DNA of 64,000 nucleotides, taken from the NCBI RefSeq assembly GCF_010470675.1, contig NZ_VOIQ01000004.1:209870-273869 (forward strand), given 5' to 3'. The translations under genes and the position numbers were made by a program. How positions within the stretch are numbered: position 1 is the first letter of the stretch; each line of letters opens with the position of its first letter. The notes below the pieces were generated by a model. That model was not told where the DNA came from. It was given only the letters and a program-made list of their open reading frames with translations, and made no database searches. The stretch is from Desulfovibrio sp. JC010. GTDB lineage: Bacteria > Desulfobacterota > Desulfovibrionia > Desulfovibrionales > Desulfovibrionaceae. Below, piece by piece: positions 25,646 through 33,112 of the stretch.

Positions 25646-26062
25646 TTAGTCCCTCCCCTTATCTGATTCAACCAGCTCAAGACATTCATGCGGACAGAAT
25701 TCAACACAACGCCCGCAATGGATGCACACGTAAGGACGGTCTTTCAAATCCAGATAAATGGCGTCCACCGGGCAGGCTTCCGCGCATTTACCGCAACGGA
25801 TACAGAGGTCCTTTTTATGGATGACTCCGCCTCCTTTCTTGCGCGCTTTCATGGCCCCGGTGGGGCAGGCTTCAGCACAGGGAGCCGGAGAGCAGGCCAG
25901 ACAGACCTTGGCCATAAATCCGGTGGAAAGTCCGCCGGAAGAAGCAATCCTGATACCTGCGGTATTCCACGACAAAAGTTTATGCACCAGCCGGGCGCAG
26001 GCAAAGGAACAGGAATGGCAGCCTATGCAGCGTTCCATGCGGGAAGCAGTCAATGTTTTCAT
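25646..26062 (-). CDS. Four-cluster 4Fe-4S ferredoxin partner of AOR
   Basis: A 138-residue HycB/DmsB-like polyferredoxin starting at MKTLTASRMERCIGC, with a GGAG ribosome site; the longer upstream start is unlikely. Four cysteine groups are visible: CIGCHSCSFAC, CLACSPAPCAEACP, CIRCGKCAEACP and CIHCGRCVEFCP. It would carry electrons between AOR and ferredoxin pools or a membrane complex. It is the upstream gene of the AOR operon (ferredoxin, then AOR), with two bases between them. Confidence 0.9.
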   Translation of the reverse strand: MKTLTASRMERCIGCHSCSFACARLVHKLLSWNTAGIRIASSGGLSTGFMAKVCLACSPAPCAEACPTGAMKARKKGGGVIHKKDLCIRCGKCAEACPVDAIYLDLKDRPYVCIHCGRCVEFCPHECLELVESDKGRD

Positions 26063-26180
26063 ATGGTCTCCGGGAAATATATTGATTGGTGACACCAAGA
26101 AAATCAGAAGATGATTTTAACACAGCCCTGTTAAATTAAAAACACTATTCGGAAACGGGGATTATACTATTTGAGACATA

Positions 26181-26210
26181 AAAAACAGGCTGCCGAAAAT
26201 CGACAGCCCG
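26181..26210 (-). terminator. Terminator of fabD
   Basis: On the minus strand the stem GGCTGTCG/CGGCAGCC closes a short loop and runs into TTTTTTAT. It lies downstream of fabD after a repeat copy. Confidence 0.8.
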
Positions 26211-26222
26211 TTTATATAATTC

Positions 26223-26328
26223 GGTGGCGAAGCCCTACTAAAACGTTTTGGGATTCTTAAACCCTTTTGGAAAAGGGTTTAAGTCGCCGGAGGCAAAATC
26301 AATTCATCAAAAGCGCAAAGCGCATCTA
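26223..26328 (-). repeat. Modular intergenic repeat, type A stem, behind fabD
   Basis: GGTGGCGAAGCCC tail, AAAACGTTTTGGGATTC linker, TTAAACCCTTTT/AAAAGGGTTTAA stem, TCGCCGGAGGC and the AAAAGCGCAAAGCGCATC head. The G/C hairpin module is missing in this copy. Confidence 0.88.
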
Positions 26329-26337
26329 GTATCTTTC

Positions 26338-27261
26338 TTACTTAAAAGCGTCAGCCTGTTCCAGATTGCCGATGCCTTTTCCTTCGTATTCCTTGCCCTT
26401 GAGGTTGGCCACCAGCAGTTTGGTCAGCACGCCTTTGGGCCCCAGTTCGAGGAAGTTGCGTGCTCCGGCAGCGTACTGGTTGGTTACGATTTCAATCCAG
26501 CGCACGGAGGAGGTCATCTGGGAAGACATGATCTTCTTGATTTCTTCAGGGTTGGACTGTGCAGCGGCAGTGACATTGAAGTAAACAGGAAATGCGGGTC
26601 CGTTCCAATCCAGTTTGCCGAGGTAGGCAGCGAATTCATCAGCTGCTTCCTGAATGAGCGGGCTGTGGAATGCGCCGCTGACCGGCAGGGGAATTGCGCG
26701 GCCTTTCTTTTCCTTGATCACGGTTCCGGCGGCCTCGATGGCTGCTTTTTCACCGCTGATCACATACTGGGCCGGGGAGTTGTAGTTGGCTACACGCAGT
26801 TCTTTTCCGGTTTCGGATGCACCGAACTCAACAGCTTCTTCCACTGCAGCCTGATCCATTTTGAGCACAGCGGCCATGCCGTGATCTTCGTTGGCAACCT
26901 GAGACATAAGTTTACCGCGCAGGGAAACAGCCTTGATGGTGTCTTCAATGGAAAGAACGCCGGAAGCACCGAGGGAGGCAAATTCACCGAGACTGTGCCC
27001 GGCAGTTGCCGCAGGCTTGAGGCTTTCCTTGAGGTAAGACCAGATGGACAGGTTGACCACGGTCAGGCCGGGCTGCAGGGCATCGGTCTTGGCCATATCT
27101 GCGGCATCACCTTCCCAGTAGATTTCACGCAGGGGCAGGCCGGACTCGGCTTCAGCAAACTTCCACATATCCATGGCAGCAGACCATTTTTCAGCAAGAT
27201 CACGGCCCATGCCGGGTTCCTGAGAACCCTGACCGGGAAAAAGTATAGATAAATCAGACAT
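26338..27261 (-). CDS. fabD: Malonyl-CoA:ACP transacylase
   Basis: A 307-residue FabD. It loads malonyl groups from CoA onto acyl carrier protein to start each round of fatty-acid elongation. The active-site serine lies in TAGHSLGEFASL (S90), the catalytic histidine in SGAFHSPL near residue 199, and the N-terminal ILFPGQGSQ is the family mark. No other fab genes are adjacent. An unannotated 176-base gap separates it from the receiver-domain gene. Confidence 0.95.
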   Translation of the reverse strand: MSDLSILFPGQGSQEPGMGRDLAEKWSAAMDMWKFAEAESGLPLREIYWEGDAADMAKTDALQPGLTVVNLSIWSYLKESLKPAATAGHSLGEFASLGASGVLSIEDTIKAVSLRGKLMSQVANEDHGMAAVLKMDQAAVEEAVEFGASETGKELRVANYNSPAQYVISGEKAAIEAAGTVIKEKKGRAIPLPVSGAFHSPLIQEAADEFAAYLGKLDWNGPAFPVYFNVTAAAQSNPEEIKKIMSSQMTSSVRWIEIVTNQYAAGARNFLELGPKGVLTKLLVANLKGKEYEGKGIGNLEQADAFK

Positions 27262-27437
27262 GTTAAATACTCCTTAAATTGATACCGGGACTGTCCGGCT
27301 ATATATAATGAACATATAAATGCACTTTCACGCAGGAAAACTGCCTCTAAAAAGCAGATTTACCCTGCTTATTCAAGCTCAAATTAAAATACACCTGCGT
27401 ATTTTTCTGCTGCCTTTATTCAATTTTAATGCGTCAG

Positions 27438-27797
27438 CTAAGTTTCCAATACTGTAGCGACTTTGGCTTCCAGCTCTTCTTTATCAATGGGCTTGACGCA
27501 ATATTCGTTGGCCCCGTGCTTAAGGGATTCGCGGGCGGTTTCAAGGGTCGGATACCCGGTAAGCATGATCACTTTCAGTTCCGGAAGGATTTTTTTCATT
27601 TCCTCCAGAACTTCCACCCCGGTCATCTTCTTGAGCTTAATATCAAGGATAGCCAGCTCGACATTGTTGCCGTCCACAAATGCAAGGGCCTCTTCCTCTT
27701 CGGAAAAAACACTCACTTCATGCCCCTTGCGTTCCAGAATGCGCTTGAGGAGTATGCCTGCGTCCACAACATCATCAAGAACAAGAATATGTGCCAT
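27438..27797 (-). CDS. Stand-alone response-regulator receiver domain
   Basis: A 119-residue single REC domain of the CheY type with the acid pair DD (8-9), the phosphoacceptor D52 (ILDIK), the threonine in MLTGYP and the lysine in CVKPID. It has no output domain and would act by protein contact with a kinase, phosphotransfer protein or motor. No histidine kinase is adjacent. It is transcribed alone. Confidence 0.92.
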   Translation of the reverse strand: MAHILVLDDVVDAGILLKRILERKGHEVSVFSEEEEALAFVDGNNVELAILDIKLKKMTGVEVLEEMKKILPELKVIMLTGYPTLETARESLKHGANEYCVKPIDKEELEAKVATVLET

Positions 27798-28218
27798 AAC
27801 GACTCCTTAAAGTTATCCGGCAAAGCATAATATCAACATGGGCTTTAGTCGAGCACTCTGTTTTGAGCACTCTTCTGCTCCCATGTAGGAACAGTAAAAT
27901 TTTTGGATTGTTTCCAGTAAAATGCTATTTCCGAATATTTTCTTTAATGCAGCTTTTGTTTTCGATACACGAAAAATATACATGTATAAATTTCATTTTT
28001 CTTATTTATACATTTTAGATATGCAAAATAATATTGCGACTACACTCAAACTCCAATCGATTCCGGAAATCAGCTGCCGAATTTGATGGACAATAATCGA
28101 AATGTATTCTATGCGGTATGCTCAATTGTGCGTTTAGCACATTTTACATATAGTTTTTGCTGATTCAGTAAAATGGTTGCTGATTTCAGTTGGTTTTTTC
28201 TTAAGGAGTTCAAACAAC
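27798..28218. other. A/T-rich divergent regulatory region before the NSS transporter
   Basis: The 421-base gap holds two structured elements. One is ACATGGG (27836-27842) pairing with CCCATGT (27880-27886), enclosing a direct repeat of GAGCACTCT (27851 and 27865). The other is a perfect inverted repeat at 27982-28013. The rest is A/T-rich. It presumably holds the promoters of the REC gene and of the transporter. Confidence 0.55.
27982..28013. promoter_or_regulatory. Perfect inverted repeat, candidate operator
   Basis: ATGTATAAAT (27982-27991) and ATTTATACAT (28004-28013) form a perfect ten-base inverted repeat with a 12-base spacer, about 200 bases before the transporter start. No factor can be named. 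Confidence 0.5.
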
Positions 28219-29727
28219 ATGCAAAAAAGAGAAACTTGGGGTTCCCGTTCCGGATTCATTCTGGCTGCGGTAGGCTCTGCAATCGGGTTGGGTAACATCT
28301 GGCGTTTTCCCTACATGGTTTATGAAAACGGCGGTGGTGCATTCCTCATCCCTTACTTTGTGGCAATGCTTGCTGCGGGTATCCCCTTCATGATCCTTGA
28401 ATTCGGTCTCGGCCAGAAATTCAAGGGTTCCGCGCCAAAAATTTTCTCATCCATTTCCAGAAAATGGGAATGGCTCGGCTGGTGGCAGGTAGTGGTATCA
28501 TTCATCATTGCCTCTTATTATGTAGTAGTTATCGCATGGGCGATGAACTACGTGGGCCTTGCCTTCACTCAAGGATGGGGAGACGCTCCCAAGGACTTCT
28601 TCTTCGGAAGCTTCCTCGGTCTGACCGATTCCCCCATGAACATGGGCAACGTGCAGGGTTCCATCTTCCTGGCAACTGCCGCAGCCTGGGCATTCACCTT
28701 TGTTGCCTTATTTACCGGGGTTAAGGCCGGTATTGAAAGGGTCAACAAGATCTTCATGCCCCTTCTCTTCCTGCTTGTGTTTATCTTCATCGGCAGAGGG
28801 CTCATGCTTCCCGGTGCCATGGACGGCCTGAACTGGCTCTTCAAGCCTGATTTTGCAGCCATCATGGACGGCAAAGTCTGGGCTGACGCATTCGGCCAGA
28901 TCTTCTTCAGCCTCTCTATCGGCTTCGGTATCATGCTGTCCTACTCCAGCTACCTGCCCAAAGAGTCCGACATCAACAACAACGCCTGCATGACTGTATT
29001 CATCAACTGCGGATTCAGTATCATCTCCGGTATCATGATCTTCAGTGTGCTTGGCTACATGGCCCAGCAGCAGGGCGTGCCCATCAAGGATGTTGCCGGT
29101 GCAGGCGTTGGTCTGGCATTTGTCACCCTGCCCACCGCAATCAACCTGATGCCCGCTCCCGCCTTCTTCGGTGTGCTCTTTTTCGCAGCACTCACAGTAG
29201 CAGGCCTTTCTTCCATGATTTCCATCAACGAAGTTGTGGCTTCTTCCGTCATCGATAAATTCGGTGTTTCCCGCAAGAAAGCAGTTTCCATCTGTTGCGC
29301 TCTCGGCTTTCTGGTAAGTCTGGTTTTCACCACCGGCGGCGGCCTGCTGCTGCTGGATATTGTTGACCACTTTGTCAACAACTTCGGTATCCTCATTGGC
29401 GGATTCCTTGAAATCGTATTCATCGCCTGGTTCTGCAACCTCGATGAAATGCGCGTTCACGTGAACAAAACCTCTGAAATCACCGTCGGCAACCTCTGGC
29501 TGAACAGCCTGCGCTTTGTGGTTCCGGCCATGCTCGGGTTCATGATCGCAACCAACTTCATCGGTGACATCTCCAAGAACTACGGTGGATACTCCAACAC
29601 AGCCATCATCGCATTCGGCTGGGCATCCCTTGCCCTCTGCCTTGCTGTGGGCTTTGCGCTTTCCAGCAGAGAAAGTGCATTTGCCAATGTATCTTCCACC
29701 AACAGTGACTTCCTCAAAAGGAGATAG
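28219..29727 (+). CDS. Sodium-dependent neurotransmitter:sodium symporter (NSS)
   Basis: A 502-residue LeuT-type transporter starting at MQKRETWGSRSGF with a TAAGGAG site; the earlier in-frame start is unlikely. The signature FILAAVGSAIGLGNIWRFPY spans helix 1 and includes the sodium and substrate contacts, and about 12 membrane helices are visible. NSS members take up amino acids with Na+. The next gene encodes a MetS-like small subunit, which points to the MetP-type methionine/alanine uptake subgroup. Confidence 0.92.
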   Translation: MQKRETWGSRSGFILAAVGSAIGLGNIWRFPYMVYENGGGAFLIPYFVAMLAAGIPFMILEFGLGQKFKGSAPKIFSSISRKWEWLGWWQVVVSFIIASYYVVVIAWAMNYVGLAFTQGWGDAPKDFFFGSFLGLTDSPMNMGNVQGSIFLATAAAWAFTFVALFTGVKAGIERVNKIFMPLLFLLVFIFIGRGLMLPGAMDGLNWLFKPDFAAIMDGKVWADAFGQIFFSLSIGFGIMLSYSSYLPKESDINNNACMTVFINCGFSIISGIMIFSVLGYMAQQQGVPIKDVAGAGVGLAFVTLPTAINLMPAPAFFGVLFFAALTVAGLSSMISINEVVASSVIDKFGVSRKKAVSICCALGFLVSLVFTTGGGLLLLDIVDHFVNNFGILIGGFLEIVFIAWFCNLDEMRVHVNKTSEITVGNLWLNSLRFVVPAMLGFMIATNFIGDISKNYGGYSNTAIIAFGWASLALCLAVGFALSSRESAFANVSSTNSDFLKRR

Positions 29728-29730
29728 AAC

Positions 29731-29826
29731 ATGACTACCAGCGCAATCATCATGATGCTCTTCGGTCTCGGTATTACCTGGGGCGGAGCAATCGCCTGTT
29801 TCCGTATTGCTTTTAAAAACAAATAG
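29731..29826 (+). CDS. MetS-family small NSS transporter subunit
   Basis: A 31-residue protein, MTTSAIIMMLFGLGITWGG plus a positively charged tail ending FKNK, with one membrane helix. It starts three bases after the transporter stop codon, preceded by AAAAGGAG. MetS-like subunits of this kind accompany bacterial NSS transporters such as MetP of Corynebacterium and are needed for transport. The gene is short enough to be missed by gene callers. Confidence 0.9.
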   Translation: MTTSAIIMMLFGLGITWGGAIACFRIAFKNK

Positions 29827-29850
29827 CAGTTCGGACAGAAATAAAAATCA

Positions 29851-29887
29851 AAGAAAGGGTGCACCTCGTAAGAAGTGCACCCTTTCT
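29851..29887 (+). terminator. Terminator of the NSS-MetS operon
   Basis: AAGAAAGGGTGCAC pairs with GTGCACCCTTTCTT around nine bases, followed by CTTTA. Confidence 0.88.
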
Positions 29888-29903
29888 TCTTTAGGAAAGG
29901 ATA

Positions 29904-29946
29904 GGCGGTGCCGAACGGTTTAGCGAGGGAGGAGAACGGCACCGCC
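29904..29946. other. Isolated ten-base-pair inverted repeat
   Basis: GGCGGTGCCG (29904-29913) and CGGCACCGCC (29937-29946) pair perfectly around 23 bases. It stands alone between the transporter terminator and an A/T-rich region. Confidence 0.75.
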
Positions 29947-30215
29947 AAGGGGTTGGACTGCAAAATAACCAAAAGTATTTCAGACCAAATCAGGGGTGTG
30001 ATTATGGATAGAATATAACAATAGAGATTTTAATCAAGCACTATTTAAAATTAATCATACTCCTGCATAAATATTTAAAGCAAATCCGATTCCCTCCTGC
30101 CATATCAGAAGAAAGGACAAGTCTTATATTCAGACAAAAAGATGATCCGCTTTTTCGCAGCGTCGTGCTATAAAGTGACATTCATGAAATCAAACCATTA
30201 ACGGAGATAATAAAA

Positions 30216-30725
30216 ATGGATGTATTTGAAGCTATTTATTCCCGCAGAAGCGTAAGAAAATTCGAAGATAAACCTGTTTCCGAAGAAGACATCAAAGACC
30301 TTCTCGGTGCAGCCATGATGGCTCCCAGCGCAGGCAACCAGCAGCCCTGGCAGTTCATTGTGGTGGACGACAAGGAAAAACAGACCGCCATCACCAAGAT
30401 CAATGAATATGCCCCTATGGCCGATAAAGCACCCATCGGTATTCTGGTCTGCGGTGATACCAGCCTTGAAAAATATGCCGGATACTGGGTGCAGGATTGC
30501 TCCGCAGCCATTCAGAATATGTTGCTGGCTGTTCACGCCAAGGGGCTCGGCGCAGTCTGGACCGGAATCGCCCCCATGGAAGACAGAATTGAAGGCTTCA
30601 AAAAACTTTTCAACCTGCCCGAATCCGTAATCCCGCTGGGCTACATCGTCATCGGCCACCCCGGCCACGCATCCAAAAAACTGGACCGTTACAAAGAAGA
30701 AAGGGTTCGCCGCAACAGCTGGTAG
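30216..30725 (+). CDS. Nitroreductase-family flavoprotein
   Basis: A 169-residue FMN-dependent nitroreductase. The N-terminal MDVFEAIYSRRSVRKFEDKP and APSAGNQQPWQF motif contact the flavin phosphate, and GLGAVWTG is the second flavin segment. Members reduce nitroaromatics, quinones or flavins with NAD(P)H as cytosolic dimers. It is monocistronic. It is close in length to the shortest family members, so it should be considered complete. Confidence 0.92.
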   Translation: MDVFEAIYSRRSVRKFEDKPVSEEDIKDLLGAAMMAPSAGNQQPWQFIVVDDKEKQTAITKINEYAPMADKAPIGILVCGDTSLEKYAGYWVQDCSAAIQNMLLAVHAKGLGAVWTGIAPMEDRIEGFKKLFNLPESVIPLGYIVIGHPGHASKKLDRYKEERVRRNSW

Positions 30726-30751
30726 GAACTTGTTATATATATGTTCTCTGG

Positions 30752-30789
30752 AACCCCCCGGTGCTTGAATTCAGGTGCCGGGGGTTTTT
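30752..30789. terminator. Bidirectional terminator between nitroreductase and hipA
   Basis: AACCCCCCGG pairs with CCGGGGGTTTTT (one G:T) and carries T tracts on the plus side; it lies between convergent genes. Confidence 0.87.
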
Positions 30790-30790
30790 G

Positions 30791-32056
30791 TTAATTCAGT
30801 CGGATAGCAAGTTTACTTGTATACTTTTCAATGTGCGTAATAATTTTTCCAATGCACTGCTGCTCATCATAAAGTTGCGGCCATGTTTCCTGAATTTGCT
30901 TTGCGGTCTTTTCTGCTGCTTCAGGAAGCTGTTTGACTATCTGCAGGCAATGTTTGCGCACGGTCTTGAACGGAATATTTATTTCATCCGCAAATCGTTC
31001 CCAATGACGCTCCTGAATCCAATCCGGTCTGTTTTCGCGTCCGATTTTCATAGCCAGCCTGTCGCTGGTATTTTCGTAAATGATTGTGGATAGCAGATCG
31101 TAATACGGAGCAAGGGTCGGGGCTGCATGGGTGTAAAGTAGAGAAAAATTCTTACCATGCGCGTCCATGTTGCCGATGCAGTAATTAAAAATAAACATGC
31201 GCAACAGGGAAAGCCGATCTTTTGCAGGCTGGGCTGAGAAATCCTGTAAAATATGAAAACACTGCCCGGCGTTAACTCCACCATCAGCCTCGTATTTCTG
31301 ATGTGCGGAAAGCCCTAGTGCCTGACAGAAATCCTCCTGATGCAAACGCTGCATGCCGTCCTTCTGCAACCTGCGGTCATATCGAGATATGCAGAATAGA
31401 AATGAGTCATCAAACGGCAACGGCATAACATCCGGCACAGCAAAATCCATGTTTTTTGCCAGCAACATGCAAAACAACTCATTGGCAACAGTATCGGGAA
31501 AATCGCGCATGGGAGGTTTGACGATGTGGGTGCTTGGTAATCCGCCCTGCGGTATGGCGATGATTTCACCATCATAATAAATAGGCAGTTTCTGCTGCGC
31601 GCCGGCAAGTGAAAGGCGTATACCTTCTTTCTCCACCAAAAAAGGACGTTGCGGAAGTTCATTAACCAGATCTACAAATTTGGGCAGTGTAAGTGCCTTA
31701 TATTCAGGGATTGTCTGCTCTAAGCCATGTTCACCCTTTTTTTCTGTATACAGAGAAATCCGTCCGGCACACTCACCACCTAAAGACTCAAGCAAAGCCC
31801 GGCTGTTTTCTTCCGAAACCCCTAAACGTCTGGCAATGACCGTACGAAGACTTGATTCAGGCAGAAGGTTACTGAAATAATTATATACAAGTTCAGCAAT
31901 GAATGGTTCTTCCTGTAAGGGCATTGAACATGAAAGATTGAAGCTAGTCTTGGACTGCAGCCACTCATCACTGTAGCTGAAGCTCCATTCAGAAACCTTC
32001 GCAGGGCAATAAAGCGTTCCCAGCAAAATTTCAGCGTCATATACGTAAAGATACAC
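30791..32056 (-). CDS. hipA: HipA-family serine/threonine kinase toxin
   Basis: A 421-residue HipA-like kinase. Family members phosphorylate glutamyl-tRNA synthetase (E. coli HipA) or other targets, halting growth. Visible kinase parts are the glycine-rich SLAGAQQKLP near residue 149, the lysine in THIVKP, the YDRR segment, the catalytic NMDAHGKN with D-x-H-x-K-N, and the magnesium-binding aspartate in PYYDLLS. All catalytic residues are present, so it should be active. It follows hipB with two bases between. Confidence 0.93.
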   Translation of the reverse strand: MYLYVYDAEILLGTLYCPAKVSEWSFSYSDEWLQSKTSFNLSCSMPLQEEPFIAELVYNYFSNLLPESSLRTVIARRLGVSEENSRALLESLGGECAGRISLYTEKKGEHGLEQTIPEYKALTLPKFVDLVNELPQRPFLVEKEGIRLSLAGAQQKLPIYYDGEIIAIPQGGLPSTHIVKPPMRDFPDTVANELFCMLLAKNMDFAVPDVMPLPFDDSFLFCISRYDRRLQKDGMQRLHQEDFCQALGLSAHQKYEADGGVNAGQCFHILQDFSAQPAKDRLSLLRMFIFNYCIGNMDAHGKNFSLLYTHAAPTLAPYYDLLSTIIYENTSDRLAMKIGRENRPDWIQERHWERFADEINIPFKTVRKHCLQIVKQLPEAAEKTAKQIQETWPQLYDEQQCIGKIITHIEKYTSKLAIRLN

Positions 32057-32058
32057 TG

Positions 32059-32286
32059 CTAAAGACCTTCATCTTTGCGGGTGGATAGATGCATTGTGAT
32101 ACCTAATCCCTCCATTACAGTGAAGATTTTACCAATCTGGGCTGTTTCCTTACCTCGTTCCAAATCAACAAGAAATTTTTTGCTGGCAAAGACAAGATCA
32201 GTCAACTCTTCCTGAGTAATCCCTTCTTCCTTGCGGCAAGAACGAATAAATGCGCCAAGTTCTTCTGGAGATGAAATTTTGCTCAT
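32059..32286 (-). CDS. hipB: HipB-like helix-turn-helix antitoxin
   Basis: A 75-residue Xre-type HTH protein (EEGITQEELTDLVFASKKFLVDLERGK) with a short C-terminal tail, the usual HipB layout. It would repress the hipBA promoter and hold HipA inactive. The GGAGAG ribosome site is clear. Three matching operators lie directly upstream at 32301, 32351 and 32401. Confidence 0.92.
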   Translation of the reverse strand: MSKISSPEELGAFIRSCRKEEGITQEELTDLVFASKKFLVDLERGKETAQIGKIFTVMEGLGITMHLSTRKDEGL

Positions 32287-32300
32287 AAAAAACTCTCCTA

Positions 32301-32324
32301 AAAAGTGTACGATCGGTTACTTTT
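32301..32324 (-). promoter_or_regulatory. HipB operator 1
   Basis: Core GTGTACGATCGGTTAC flanked by AAAA and TTTT. It overlaps the -10 region of the promoter called at 32322-32349, so bound HipB would block transcription. Confidence 0.82.
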
Positions 32325-32349
32325 ACAGACAAAAAGGCAAAAAAGTCAA
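32322..32349 (-). promoter_or_regulatory. hipBA promoter
   Basis: On the minus strand TTGACT (32344-32349) and TGTAAA (32322-32327) are 16 bases apart, between operators 1 and 2. The spacing is slightly short, but no better pair is visible. Confidence 0.62.
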
Positions 32350-32350
32350 C

Positions 32351-32374
32351 AAAAGTGTACGATCGGTTACTTTT
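32351..32374 (-). promoter_or_regulatory. HipB operator 2
   Basis: The same 24-base element as operator 1 (core GTGTACGATCGGTTAC), exactly 50 bases upstream and abutting the -35 box. Confidence 0.82.
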
Positions 32375-32400
32375 TCTAAAAACAAAGCACAACACGCGCA

Positions 32401-32424
32401 AATAGTAACCGTTCGGTTACTTTT
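32401..32424 (-). promoter_or_regulatory. HipB operator 3
   Basis: AGTAACCGTTCGGTTACT is a nearly perfect dyad and shares CGGTTACTTTT with the other two. It starts exactly 50 bases beyond operator 2 and overlaps the stop codon of the dienelactone hydrolase gene. Confidence 0.78.
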
Positions 32425-33106
32425 CACCAATCCAACCCAGCACCTTCCCCCACATTTCTTCCGCCAACCGTTCATCAAACCCCTCATCTTCGGGGTTCGC
32501 AAAGCCGTGCTGTGCATCGTCAAGCCGGATCAGCTCATACTCTACGCCCGCATCATTCATTTCATTTTCAAACATATGCAAGTGCTCTTCAGGAACCACG
32601 GGATCACTATTTACATGGACCACAAGCAGCGGGCATTTTATATCTTTTGTGGAAACGGGATGAGTAGTATCCAGATAACCGTACACTGATGCCGCACCTT
32701 TCAAATCAGCCCCGGTGCGGGCCAGCTCCAATGCCGCACCTCCTCCGAATGAGAAGCCGAGAGCATAAACCCGGGATGGATCAATATCCGGTTGACCACA
32801 CAAAGCAGCAAGGCAAGCCTTGGCCCGCTCACGCATAAGCAAACGGTTATTGCGATAGATGCGGTGAGTGGTGCGTGCTTCATCTATAGTAGAAGGACGA
32901 TTGCGGACTCCATAGAAATCAACAGCAAGTACAGCATATCCTGCTGCGGCCAGTCTGCGGGCATGGTCGACTGTTGCTTCAGTCAGCCCGGTATATTCAT
33001 GGAAAAGCAGCACAGCCGGAAATGGTCCTTTGCCATCAGGAAGCAACAGAATGGATTCAAGTTCTGTATCCAGATGGATGTGATTGATTTTACACTTTAT
33101 AACCAT
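32417..33106 (-). CDS. Dienelactone hydrolase family protein
   Basis: A 229-residue DLH-type alpha/beta hydrolase. The family motif LLFHEYTGL and the nucleophile elbow GFSFGGGAA (serine here in place of the DLH cysteine) are visible, with a histidine in DDAQHGFANPEDE. The start is the ATG encoding MVIKCK; a TTG six bases upstream is an alternative. It follows the CDF exporter gene within 6 bases and is probably co-transcribed. The substrate is unknown; many relatives are generic esterases. Confidence 0.87.
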   Translation of the reverse strand: MVIKCKINHIHLDTELESILLLPDGKGPFPAVLLFHEYTGLTEATVDHARRLAAAGYAVLAVDFYGVRNRPSTIDEARTTHRIYRNNRLLMRERAKACLAALCGQPDIDPSRVYALGFSFGGGAALELARTGADLKGAASVYGYLDTTHPVSTKDIKCPLLVVHVNSDPVVPEEHLHMFENEMNDAGVEYELIRLDDAQHGFANPEDEGFDERLAEEMWGKVLGWIGEK

Positions 33107-33112
33107 CAGCAA

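Larger units (their letters stand above)
29827..30215. other. 389-base gap between the transporter and nitroreductase genes
   Basis: Contains the terminator at 29851-29887 and the large inverted repeat at 29904-29946. The remaining sequence is A/T-rich with no gene; it must include the nitroreductase promoter, and AACGGAG just before that start acts as ribosome site. Confidence 0.55.
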
